Shown piece by piece: positions 51,906 through 62,200 of a stretch of DNA of 64,000 bases. A program made the position numbers and the translations under genes. Source of the DNA: Pycnococcus provasolii (taxonomy: Eukaryota; Chlorophyta; Pseudoscourfieldiophyceae; Pseudoscourfieldiales); contig CP150556.1 in the NCBI GenBank assembly GCA_049487715.1, forward strand, positions 682,001 to 746,000. Direction: 5' to 3'. Positions within the stretch are counted from its first letter, which is position 1; each line of letters opens with the position of its first letter. The notes under the pieces were generated by a model, which did no database searches, had not been told where the DNA came from, and saw only the letters and a list, made by a program, of their open reading frames with translations.

Positions 51906-51916
51906 TTCACCTTAAG
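51906..51916 (+). promoter_or_regulatory. TTCACCTTAAG motif
   Basis: Third copy of the 11-mer, 7 bp upstream of the small coiled-coil frame's start codon. Confidence 0.35.
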
Positions 51917-51981
51917 GGAACGGTGAAATCCTCGAAATCGAAAAGTTCAAATACAGTAATTAGCAACGGGGGCGATTGTGG

Positions 51982-52320
51982 TAAACTTAAAGTTGGGAAA
52001 AAGGCAGTTTGGCCGTCTCTTTTGGCAAAAAAAGGTAGTTTGGCCGTCCCTTCCCCTCCCCTGGACCTATTTCCCCACTCGTTTGAGGCATTTGCTTTGG
52101 TCGGTATCCCAGGTCGAGAGGCATTGGCTGTTATAAACCTAACCAACTAGCTTCGGGACGGGTGCCCTAACCTTTGGGCAGTCACACGGCTTTGGGCAGT
52201 CAATCGACTTTGCCTCTCGACCTGGGATACCGACCAAACCAAATGCCTCAAACGAGTGGGGAAATAGGTCCAGGGGAACTACCTTTTTTGCCAAGCGGCC
52301 CTTTTTCCCTTAAAGTTTTA
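51982..52320. repeat. Foldback inverted repeat, possible MITE
   Basis: The right arm (52211-52320) is the inverted copy of the left arm (51982-52123). The inner 67 bp differ at one position (starting TGCCTCTCGACCTGGGATAC on the right). The outer parts are less conserved (CTTAAAG, GGGAAAAAGG, GGCAAAAAAAGGTAGTT). An 87-bp spacer separates them. It has no coding capacity. It lies between the small coiled-coil frame and the uS17 promoter. Confidence 0.85.
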
Positions 52321-52335
52321 TCGTAGGTGGTTCGG

Positions 52336-52426
52336 GTTAGGGTTTTAGGGTTTAGGGTTAGGGTTAGGGTTTAGGGTTATTTTAGGGTTAGGGTTTAGGA
52401 TTATTTTAGGGTTAGGGTTAGGGTTA
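52336..52426 (+). repeat. Mixed TTTAGGG/TTAGGG array
   Basis: About twelve units mixing TTAGGG and TTTAGGG with ATTTTAGGG interruptions. It is 227 bp upstream of the uS17 start and in its sense orientation. A CRE/bZIP-like palindrome TGACGTCA follows at 52493-52500, and a (TCTTG)n pyrimidine tract lies at 52575-52602. Confidence 0.95.
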
Positions 52427-52652
52427 CTAGGGCCGCCTCCCCTCCCAAGCCTCCCTTCTTCGGCTGCCCGGCTCCCTCCCTCCGCAGCCCCCTGACGTCA
52501 ATAATTCTTGTCGTCGCCGGATAGCATTATTCGCTGGCGCCGCTTCTGCCGTTTTAAGTAGTTGTCGTTCCCGTCTTGTCTTGTCTTGTCTTGTCTTGTC
52601 TTCCGAAGGTGTATTTTCGTGTCAAACGTACCTCTACAGTAGGTGTCAAGCC

Positions 52653-52982
52653 ATGGTTCTGAAAATCAAACCCGGACTGAAGACAGTCATCGGACGTGTC
52701 ATCTCGAACCGCATGCAGAAATCTGTCGTCGTCGAGTACACGTGGCAAACGAGACACCCGCTGTACAAGCGCATCTACAAGAAGCGCACGAAGCTCTACG
52801 CGCACGACGAGCACAACCAGTGCACCATCGGAGACATCGTCAAGCTTGAGCCTACGCGGCCTCTGAGTAAGATGAAGCGGTGGAACGTGTTAGAGATTGT
52901 GCGCAAGGAGCTCGACATCGACTTGAGTGCCATTGACATACAAGCGAACAACGGAGGACCACCAACGCCACAGCGTGCTTAG
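52653..52982 (+). CDS. Bacterial-type ribosomal protein uS17, probably mitochondrial
   Basis: A 109-residue protein from ATG 52653. [60 protein letters not shown] and KRWNVLEIV follow the bacterial uS17 pattern, which binds 16S-type rRNA helix 11 in the small subunit. It lacks the N-terminal extension of cytosolic uS17 (RPS11). There is no long transit peptide, as in plant mitochondrial S17, so a mitochondrial home is favoured over the plastid. The short C-tail is Asp/Asn/Pro-rich. The 5' region has a telomere-like array and a pyrimidine tract, both frequent near ribosomal protein genes in plants. Confidence 0.92.
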   Translation: MVLKIKPGLKTVIGRVISNRMQKSVVVEYTWQTRHPLYKRIYKKRTKLYAHDEHNQCTIGDIVKLEPTRPLSKMKRWNVLEIVRKELDIDLSAIDIQANNGGPPTPQRA

Positions 52983-53068
52983 ACTTGACCTTCGAAGTTG
53001 TGTAAGATAGACGACAAAAAGAATGAATATTGAAACGTTTTGTTGATTGGGATAGCAACGCGTTCGAT

Positions 53069-53897
53069 CTACGAAGCGGCACTTTTGTTCTTCATAGCCT
53101 CCACCTGCTCGTTGACCTTCTGCGACACCTGTGTGGTCATACTGTTGAACCTCTCCGTCAGATTCTGCGCGCCTGTGAAGAAAGCCGCCTTTCCCTTCTG
53201 AAACGTCTCGTTGCTTTCTATGCTCGCCTGCGCCTCGTTGATCTTTCCCGCGACGGAGTATCCTATCTTATTCACTGTTTTTTAAAACAAGTTTTTTTGT
53301 TTCGTTTTGTGGCGCGTTAGTCAGTTCTCATTCAAGTTGAGTTTAAAAAAAAAAACCACGCGAAAGCAATAAGTTTACGCAACTGTTTTCTTGCAATTTG
53401 TACTGTTCGTTGAGGTTCTTCATCTTCTCGCTGACTCCGAGCTTCGCGTCCGCGTCTTTGAGCGCTGCAGACGTCGCCACCTGCACTTCTGCGATTTTCG
53501 CTGACGCGCGTGCCGTGAGCTGGTGTTCGTCGTCGTACTTTTTCGCCTTCTCGACGATCTGCTGCGTGAGCATGTATCCTTGCGCGATTAAGGACGCCAC
53601 CACCTCACCGGCACTCTTCGACTTCTTCGCGGGTGACATCGCGCTTCCCACCGCCTCGATGGTGACTTCCCTGTCCATGATTGTGGCACCGGAGAGCATG
53701 AGCGCGGTATCGATGGCGGTGGGGTCCTCGAAGGTTACGAGGGCGACTTGCACCGCACTGTCGTCTGAGGTGGCATCTTCTTCGCTAGCAGCCGGCGCTA
53801 GTTCGATGGATGCGATGGTTCCCGAGTAGCTGAAGAATTCCTTCAAGGTGGTTTCCGTGCACTGTTTAGAGACGTTCGAGACGCGAACCGTGGACAT
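53069..53897 (-). CDS. BPA1-like RRM protein, two exons
   Basis: Exon 1 starts at ATG 53895-53897 and ends near 53379-53384. Exon 2 runs from about 53266-53274 to the TAG at 53069-53071. Two splice pairs fit: donor GTAAAC at 53378 with acceptor AAG ending 53267 (238 residues), or donor GTTGCG at 53383 with CAG ending 53275 (239 residues). The RRM is at residues 3-85 (TVRVSNVSKQCTETTLKEFF, VALVTFEDPTAIDTALMLSG, DREVTIEAV). A helical tail follows (EVVASLIAQGYMLTQQIVEK, LGVSEKMKNLNEQYKLQE). This layout matches plant BPA1/BPA1-like proteins, partners of the lipid-transfer protein ACD11 in cell-death control. It converges on uS17 across 86 bp. Confidence 0.85.
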
Positions 53898-54126
53898 GAC
53901 TGACTGACCAGTACTGTACTGTAATGAAGAACGAGACCTGTACAAGGAGGGAGAGTGAAATGAATTCGGAAAACGCAGGTGCAGGTGCGCGTTCAAGTTG
54001 GTGTGGGACTGGGACCCTGTTAACAACTGGCGCGAGATGATGAGAACAGGTCGGAACAACAAAATACGAAATTCACAACCCCCTGTGGAACCCGAACTGC
54101 AAACCCTAACACCCAGTTGACCACCT
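53898..54126. promoter_or_regulatory. Promoter region of the BPA1-like gene
   Basis: No gene was seen. A lone AACCCTAA-type unit occurs at about 54103-54110, and the TTAGGG tract begins at 54127. The upstream frame continuing from the RRM exon is not conserved-looking and was not taken as coding. Confidence 0.4.
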
Positions 54127-54149
54127 TTAGGGTTAGGGTTAGGGTTAGG
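54127..54149 (+). repeat. Short (TTAGGG)n tract
   Basis: About four TTAGGG units at the boundary of the 106-bp tandem repeat, about 230 bp upstream of the BPA1-like start and read as CCCTAA by that gene. Confidence 0.9.
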
Positions 54150-54151
54150 AG

Positions 54152-54485
54152 GGGAAGTCAAGTGCCAAAAAGTCAGATCGACGTTTCGCACGAACGACAG
54201 AGTGCGGATCTAACTCTGTGACGGCTCGTCGTTCACGACTCTTTGGTCACTGCGCGTGGGAAGTCAAGTGCCAAATAGTCAGATCGACGTTTCGCACGAA
54301 CGACAGAGTGCGGATCTAACTCTGTGACGGCTCGTCGTTCACGACTCTTTGGTCACTGCGCGTGGGAAGTCAAGTGCCAAATAGTCAGATCGACGTTTCG
54401 CACGAACGACAGAGTGCGGATCTAACTCTGTGACGGCTCGTCGTTCACGACTCTTTGGTCACTGCGCGTGGGAAGTCAAGTGCCA
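54152..54485. repeat. 106-bp tandem repeat, three units plus a 16-bp fourth
   Basis: Units start at 54152, 54258 and 54364 with GGGAAGTCAAGTGCC. A truncated fourth starts at 54470 and runs out at about 54485. The units appear identical apart from one base in the first (AAAAAGTC instead of AAATAGTC). Each unit can fold: CCAAATAGTC pairs with GACTCTTTGG, and CGAACGACAGAGT pairs with ACTCT...GTCGTTCG-like sequence around a GCGGATCTA loop. It is a satellite or a structured RNA cluster; no coding is seen. Confidence 0.93.
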
Positions 54486-54901
54486 TGGTGGCTTTCAATG
54501 TATGCGCTGCCAATCTTGGCGTGCACACATTGCATCCCAACCAAACCTTAGGCACGGCCCGATACTACGCGAACTCGGCCGAGGCACTCCGTTGGGAGGA
54601 CGAAATGCTTTGCCACCATGCTTACCTGCAAGGCCTGGTCCTGCATGAACTCACGTACATCCCGGAAGATGACGCCTTCGTCGTCAGCGCCGTTTCCGCT
54701 GCCTCGGGTCGGCTCGTTCACGCTCACCCGCGGCAATTCGTCAACCTCAGGACACGTGTCGCGGATTGGGAGGGGTCTGGCTCTGCGCTCATCGTCAGCT
54801 CCCGTCGCCGAGCGGAGGCGGGCCACTGGCTGGCTCACTATCCTTGCTGCAGCTGCAAGTTCTGCTGCACAAGTAGATTGTTTTGCTCGCGGAGCAACTG
54901 A
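54485..54901 (+). CDS. Orphan reading frame downstream of the satellite
   Basis: A 138-codon frame whose ATG lies exactly where the fourth repeat unit breaks off. The sequence (ANSAEALRWEDEMLCHHAYL, LHELTYIPEDDAFVVSAVSA, HPRQFVNLRTRVADWEGSGS) looks protein-like, with codon use similar to neighbouring genes, and ends in a Cys-rich tail (CCSCKFCCTSRLFC). No family was recognised. It may be a fragment of a mobile element gene. On the opposite strand, a 36-codon frame at 54838-54948 (ELAEQIQLLREQNNLLVQQN) is a strong coiled coil and could be the true coding strand for that part. Confidence 0.35.
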   Translation: MVAFNVCAANLGVHTLHPNQTLGTARYYANSAEALRWEDEMLCHHAYLQGLVLHELTYIPEDDAFVVSAVSAASGRLVHAHPRQFVNLRTRVADWEGSGSALIVSSRRRAEAGHWLAHYPCCSCKFCCTSRLFCSRSN

Positions 54902-55131
54902 ATTTGCTCTGCGAGCTCGGGTTGGTCGGCGCCTCCAGGTGCCGCCATGAAACTGTGGACACAGTCCTACAGTGACCTCTGCGCGTAACTCCGACGCGCG
55001 AGTGCTTGATGTCGACGCAAGGTGCGGCGACAAAAGCACAGGATGCCACGCCCAGGCCGCGGCAGGAGAAGGGAGCCCGCCCGCCCGCCCGAAGGAAGGA
55101 AGGGAAAAAACCCAACCCTGCTAACGCCTGA

Positions 55132-55146
55132 TTAGGGTTAGGGTTC
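55132..55146 (+). repeat. Short TTAGGG tract upstream of archease
   Basis: Two TTAGGG units about 100 bp before the archease start codon, sense orientation. Confidence 0.75.
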
Positions 55147-55245
55147 GGTGGGTTTGGTTCCTCTTCCATTTATATTGTATTTCACTTGGGCTCCCGTCCC
55201 GTCGGAGGGGGGCCCCGGTCGCGAATCATTTCCCCTATCGTAGGT

Positions 55246-55498
55246 ATGGCGCCTCCGCCTCCGTCACCCCCTCCGGCCTCGCCGGCTGACCTTGCTCTTG
55301 TCAATAGCCTTTCGCAGTCGGCACTCCCGCAGCGTGCTCGTGTGCCTCGTTGTTCTTCTCGTTTAAAAAGTGAACATGAACAAACACAAATGCAACAAAA
55401 CCAGCCTGCTGATGTTGTTGACGTTTGTGAGGAAAACGTGGTGACTGCCGCTTCTATCAGTCGAAAACGGCGTCTGCCTGACGGGTTGCAAGATGAAC

Positions 55499-55535
<37 letters not shown>

Positions 55536-56070
55536 TAATAACAATAAGTTGTTTTTGTTCGCGTCACCACAATCCATCGCGGCATTCGAGTACCTGGACC
55601 ACCCGGCGGACGTCCAGCTACATACGTGGGGAAATACCGTCGAGGACATGCTCGCCAGCCTAGGGGCGGCGATGGTCAACTACATGGTGCCGCTGTCTAC
55701 CATCGAAGAGACGGAGACAAAACACGTGGAAATAGCAGGTGCGCACGACATGCACACGTTCGTGTTCACGTTTCTCGACGAGCTGCTCTTCCTCTTCCAC
55801 GGCGACGGGTTCGTCGCAAAGCGCGTCGGATTTGCTCGAGGTGCGAGTGTCGTGCCACCCGACGCAACTACGACGAACGGCAACTCGAGCGCGCCGTGGC
55901 CCACCGTGCGGTTGGCTGTGCGTGGCGAGCGCTTCGAGCCCACGCGTCACGGTGGTCATGGCACGGAGGTGAAAGCCATCACATACAGCGCGATGGCGAT
56001 ACACGACCACGGTGCCGAAACAGCCGCAACAAACAGACGCTGGGAGGCGTTTGTCATCGTTGACATTTGA
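55246..56070 (+). CDS. Archease, tRNA-splicing ligase activator
   Basis: A 274-residue protein from ATG 55246. The first ~100 residues are a variable Ser/Pro/Gln-rich extension ending in an Asp run (55499-55534). The archease domain starts at FEYLDHPADVQLHTWGNTVE. It has AMVNYMVPL, HTFVFTFLDELLFLFHGDGF (helix), RLAVRGERFEP, GTEVKAITYSAM and a terminal FVIVDI. Archease promotes guanylylation and turnover of the RtcB-type RNA ligase in tRNA splicing and XBP1-type splicing, binding metal through conserved Asp residues (the Asp in LDHPAD and the terminal Asp are present). The long N-terminal extension is absent from typical ~140-residue archeases; it may be a nuclear or organelle signal or simply low complexity. 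Confidence 0.93.
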
Positions 56071-56215
56071 CACATCACTGTAACGAAATATGAAAGTGTA
56101 CACTGACTTCAACGAGACACCAAACCCCGCATTTCGCCGGACCCCGAATAATCCCTCCGTCACGCACATTTCTTTTATTCTACGATTTTGCGATTTTACA
56201 TTCCACTCTCGAGTC

Positions 56216-59200
56216 ATGGCGGACTCGTCACGGCGTCGTCTGCTCGGTGCGCGCCTGCTCGCCTCCGCCGCCTCCTCCGCCGCGCCTCACTCTCCTCTCG
56301 CACTCCTGCACACCCTCCTCTCGCAAGAAGCTCAGACCGAATATGGTCCATCCTTAGGTCGTGGGGACCCCGCAAACCAGGTGGCTCTCGCGCGTGCCAT
56401 CCATGCACTCGTCGCGGCAATACGCGACGACGATGAGAATAGCACAAACGGCACCCTGCTCGAGGAGGCTCTGGCTCTTCTGATCGATGCAACGGCAAAG
56501 GGAGCACCGAAAGCGGCGTGGGCAGCCGTCGCGCTTCTCGCGCAGGGGGCTGGACGCACGACCGGGGATGTGCCGTGGAGAAGACACGCCGCCGCGAGAC
56601 TCGTCGCGGCGGCGTGCTCGGCTGACGTTACGACGGCATCTGCGGCAACGGCGATCGTCGAGCACCTTCCGGCGCTCCTCGTGGTGCCGCCTTCAAGCCC
56701 CGGAGCAAGCGTGGACAGTCAGCGCATCGGCGACGCGGCTTACCGTGCCGCCGTCGAGGACAGGAGGGGTCACGCACTCGCGGCAGCACTCCTGCACGCG
56801 CATACGGCGCGCTTCCACGCCAAAGGCACAGCGAGCGACGTCGCGCTCCTGCTCGATGCACGTCGGCTCGTGCTGCACAACGTTGCCACCACGGACGCAT
56901 GGCAAGCGTCGCGTGAAGCGCTCTTGGCTGTCATATCTCGACTACCGAAGCTGCAAACGCAAAGGATAGCTACTGCCATTACCGTCGGCAGAGAAGTGGC
57001 TGACGAAGCTGCCGCACCGCCGCCGCCGCATGACGTCGACGCTCCCCTCGTCAATGCGCACAAGTTCCTGCGTGCAGCTCAGGATGCAATGTGCACCAAG
57101 GAGCAGGCAAGCTCAATTGCGTCAGGGTGCCTCTATGTTCGAGTGCTGGGGCGAGTTGCCGCCGCGGCAGCCGACGGTGCCGACGTGGCAAGCGCGCATC
57201 CAAACACGGAATCTCACCCCCCCGCCGCATTTTTCGACGAGCATTTGCATCGTGCCGCTTGCGTTGCAAGGCACGCACTCGCTATGCTCCTTCAAATTGC
57301 AGAGAGCGCACGCACGGGAGGAACGCTTGCTCGAGGTCTTGCGTCGGAGGATGGTTTTGCGCTCCTTGCGCGCGAGGTGCTCGCGGCGACACTTGCATCG
57401 AATGTCACGGTAGCATTGCGGAGACTGGAGGCTACGCACGTCTCGCGTGTTACTCTGGACGCCGCCACAGCCGCGATCAACGCTCACGCAAAGGCGCTAT
57501 CTGCCGCGTCCGCTGCCACCGCGGCAGCTTCGGCTGCACATCCATGCGTGCAGGACGTGGCAACCACGTCAAGCAGCGCAGGTCGAAGCGACTGCTGGTT
57601 CGAGAGAAAGCGACTCTGGGTCGTGCGTGCTTTTTCCATTGACGACGCGGAGACAGCACCGGGGAATGACGGCGCGTGTCCCGCGGCGGCGCACGATGCC
57701 CTCTTCGAGATTATCGGAGTGCCTCCGCCACGTCGACATCTTGCGCAGAGTACAATCATGACGACTTCGCTGATGCACGATATCTCTTCAGCGGCAGAAA
57801 GGTACCGAATCGCAGAGATGGTTTCGATGCTCATTCTTCACCACGACGTGCCGTCCGTGCGAGTGCATGCCACGCTTTGTGCGCGCGCACTACTGCACGC
57901 ACCTCGCGGCGACAAAAGCGCCCGTGCGCGGGCACGGGAATATGCATTTTGGTTGTTCCCAATTATGATTGCAGCTTTCACGCATCAATCGACGAATGCG
58001 ATGTCATCGTCATCTTTATCCTCGGATGAGTCTGGCTCGCTCTTCAACGCGTGTCTGCTTCAGGCGATTGCAGATGCCAGCGCCCCTCGCGACCTAACCC
58101 CCGTCGTGCTGCGACTGCTGTCACGACTGGCGTCGTCTGCGATGCCATTGAGGTCTGCAACCACACCAGGAACGCATGTCTCGGCGCCGTCCGACGGAGC
58201 ACTTGCAAATCAGAGGGTTGCGATTCGACTGCTCACGAGCCTGTGGAACACGACGGGTGGACGATGCTGGCCACGTGTGCACGCGTGCGTGAGCGAGGCG
58301 CTGCTAAAGCCTCCGCGCAAACCAGCCTTGAATGCATCAGAGGAGCAGCTCGTGAGAGATGCAGCTTTGGGCGGGTGGTTTGTGCAGTTGCCTGACCGTG
58401 ATGCACTGGCAATCGATCGGCCGGTGCGCGCGGCGTCGCTCGAGCGAATCTGTTTGCTCGACCCGGACGACGCGGCGGTGGAGGCGATTCGATCCGTGCA
58501 GGCACTCGTGCTAAACGTGTCAGCGAATCCAAGACTAGCCACACGCGGGCTTGCTTCGCTCACGCGCCTCGTGCAAAGTCGCGTGGTAGACCTGTATTCG
58601 GCACTTACGGTGCTGCGAAAGCAAGGTGTCGCCGCCGTGCTAGGCGCTTACTTAGGAGCTGCCTTGGCCGACAACCCCCTTCCTGATGCGAGCCCTGTTT
58701 GGGATCTGCTACGAGAGTACCTCCAACTACTCGCGTGCGTGACCCACGAGCCACGTGCAAAGACGGAACAGAACCTCGATGTCTTTGTCCACTCTGTCAC
58801 GACCCTCCACGCCGTCGCCGGGGCGACAACACGGTGCACCTGCGATGGAGTGGCACGCCTCGCACATGTCAGCTTTAAGTCGTTCGCATCCTTTGATCTA
58901 GCTGACCTCGAGGAACTGATAGACGCCGATGCAGACAACAGTGACAAGCCACCCATATGGAGATGGCCCGTTGACGCCGTGGCGGCGGCGGTGCGCGCTG
59001 GATCAATGCGCAGCTTGGTTGCTCACGTTCACGACGAGCTTGTGTCAGCCGTTTCGCACGTCCTGAAGTACGAGTACGCGAGGCGACGGCGCTATGTGGG
59101 AGGTGCACGTGGCGGTAAGGCACCGGCGATCGTTGCCGATGTGCCCTCGCTGTTCCCGACGATCGAGGGAGAGCGGTGGAATGCCGCACGCCGGCTGAGT

Positions 59201-62200
59201 GCTGTACACTATGAACACGTACGCGGCGAGATCGCAGCTGGTCGTGTTTCGGCAACGCTTCTCTTTGCAGATGCACTGTGGTGGACAACACCTGAGGATG
59301 TGCATACGGCTTACGCCGATGCATGCGAAGCTCTCCTTTCCTCCCGCGACGATGGTGGCTTCTTGTCCCGCAATGCTGAGAGGTCTTCTCTGGTTATCGA
59401 GGGATGGCAGTGCTTTATTTATGCTTGGACATTGGCCGGCGCCAAGTCCGACCCGCAGTCATCCAGCATGCCAACGCACAACACTACGGCACGCGCCGCG
59501 GACGTTGCAGCAGGCAGCTTGCTAGCTCGCACCGGCGTGGCTTTGGACGAGGAGGCGCTGGGAGGAACTCATGCCGTGGCCTACGCTATTGCCGGATTTC
59601 TAGGATGGCTTCTTCCAAACGCACAATCGACCCTCGAAAATTCCGATGCTGGAACCCGCATCGGGAAATCTGCCGCACTCACCCATCTGTATACGGCGGA
59701 TAAACAGCTTGAGCGCGTGCTTGCATCTCTCGGTGCCATGGACTCTTCGCCATGTCTCGTCTCAGATCTCGTTACATATCGCGCTGCTTCGGTATTAATT
59801 GTAAGCGCACACAAAGCTGGTGATGACCTGCCACGCAGGGCGGCACGACATGCCACATGGAATCTACCTGGCACAGAAATCGCAGAACTTTTGACTGAAT
59901 TGAAAAGCATGCAATCATCGCTGCATGAAATGTCACTTCGCGCAAGTGCCGTTCGTGGTCTTACTCGCGCTGTGGGAATTCTCGATGGCTCTGCAGCCAA
60001 GCACTCACTGAATGCAAAGGCATCCACAGCAGCGGCCGCACTTGAGATGACGACTTCGTGTGCGGGGACACTAGCGCACATGATTGGTAAGGCTTTGCAT
60101 TCTGCAGGCATGATTGATCACAGTGCACTCCATGCAATCGCACAGCTCGACAGTGCAGTTTACAAATGTGAAAGCGCTGGCATCAAGCCACTTCTCGCGT
60201 TCATGCAAGCGCCGATTCGCATAGTGCAGGATGATTCCGAAATGGCGTATGGTGCACTCGTCTCATGCCTGCAATGTATCGCATCGCTCAGCGAGCATGT
60301 GCCCTCTGATTCGGAATGGAAGAGACGTGCAATTGAGGATATCTGTGCAATTTACCGATCAATCTTTCGCCAAGCTTTGTTGGGTTGGCAATGTGCACGC
60401 CGCGATGGGAGCTTGCAAGAGGACGGTACGGCTTGGAGCTCGCCAGCCTTCGCGGTTGTGGACGCGCTTCCTTCCCTCATTTCTGTTCTTATTGTGCACG
60501 ATCCGTCCACCGGATTTGAAGCGTGGAGCGAGGCCATTGACGCGGTGCAATCCGTCCTTTCCTACGAGATTGTTCAGATTCGCGCTGGTGCATTGAGCGC
60601 GCAGGTGTCACGATCTTCGGTGCACGCTGCTCGCGCATATGCGTTGCTTGCAACATTCGGCGCGACGAGGCGTGGCTACGAATTCAATGTGATGGATGCT
60701 GTCCGGAGCTTAAATGACCTTCTCGAAAGTGCGGCGGCGCAACGCGCAGATCTCGCAGTATGCAACTCCGCACTCCTCGGACTTCGCGACGTAGCCGCGC
60801 TCACCGCGAGGCAGATTGGCGACTCTGGTGTGGACGCGGCAGCCTTAGCCGCAATTCAGCATCTCATTAATGCCACTGCATCGCTCGAATCCGAAGCGGA
60901 AACAGAACGTGTTTACGCGAATGTGCGCCTTCATCATCCCGTTGCCGTGGCAATGGCACGCACCTGCATAGCAAGCGCCGCGCGAGTTGCCGCAGATGCA
61001 TGCCGTATCGCAACTCTGTCTTCGTGGGAACGTGCGAAGGGCAGTCACGAGAAGGAGAGCGGCACTCTAGGTGCATTCACTCCGTACACAGATTGGCCGA
61101 CGACGAGCGCAACCTTTGCACTCTGCGACGCATGCATGAGGAGTGACGATGAGGCGTGCACTGAGGTGATGTTTGCGTCCTTTGCGCCGTCTCCTGTCCT
61201 CCCAATCTCATCCACGATGCTTCAGCGCATGCGAAATGCGGCGCTTACCTGCGACTGCGACGATTGGGATACACCATCCCTCGCCAAATCCGTGGTGTTA
61301 TGCATGCGTTCGCATGTCTCTGCTCATGCGTCGCTTCGAGAGCTCGCAATCGAGGCGATGGCGGCGCTTTCAGCGAATCGTTCCTTTCATAAAACGGCAT
61401 GCACTGCAGGTCTCGTAGCTGCAAGCATCGTCGGCGCCGCTGCTTGCGCGGAGGAGGCGGAGCATTTAGCCGAAGAAGCTGGTGCAGCCATACGGTTGCT
61501 ATTTCAAGTCTGGGCTGAAAGCAGTTCGTCGAGAATTTGTCTCGCATGGAAGCACTTGTGCACGGCGTTGAAGTGGGTAAGAGGCATTGATGCAGTGCCA
61601 GATTGCATCGCCGATGCGCTCAACGATGCCACCAATGCACTCTTCGACGCTACCTTCTACCCCAATTGTGATGCTGTGCCACTCGCCAGTGCGCATGCCA
61701 TGCTCGCTGAGCTCGTGCTTGAGGACGACTGCACACATTCTCAGCTGCGATATGACGACGAGGAGGATCCCGACGATGCACCGTGGGTGTGTGCGCTTCA
61801 AACTCACGTGCACCTCGCTGCATTGATCCCGATCAAGGTGCACGACATGAACTTGCACAGGCTGCACCTCTATAGCCTGATGGTAGCTCACGGGGTGAAG
61901 GTACCTTGGCCCCCGTTGCACATGTCGCCGGCTGATGTCTTGGCAGCTTTGTGCACGTCAAGCTCCACCCAGGAAACATGGCCTGCATGGGTGAGCGTGA
62001 GCATGGCAGCTGCACGATGTGGAGCATCCGTCCGTGTGGCGATGCTCGAGGCGGCGGCGGTGGATGCACGGGCGCACAGTGTCGCATGCGTGCTTGTATC
62101 TGCGCCACATGCAGGCGTGTGGGCTGCGCACTCGCCGCACGCGGCACGCGCGTCTCTTCGGCTTGCGTGGGCTACGTACTCGGCTGCCCTTGTTGGCGCG

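Noticed and set aside
54152-54485. CRISPR-like array
   Set aside because: The units are contiguous 106-bp tandem copies without unique spacers, in eukaryotic DNA.
8950-55146. A true chromosome end within the window
   Set aside because: The arrays are short, in both orientations, and flanked by genes on both sides.
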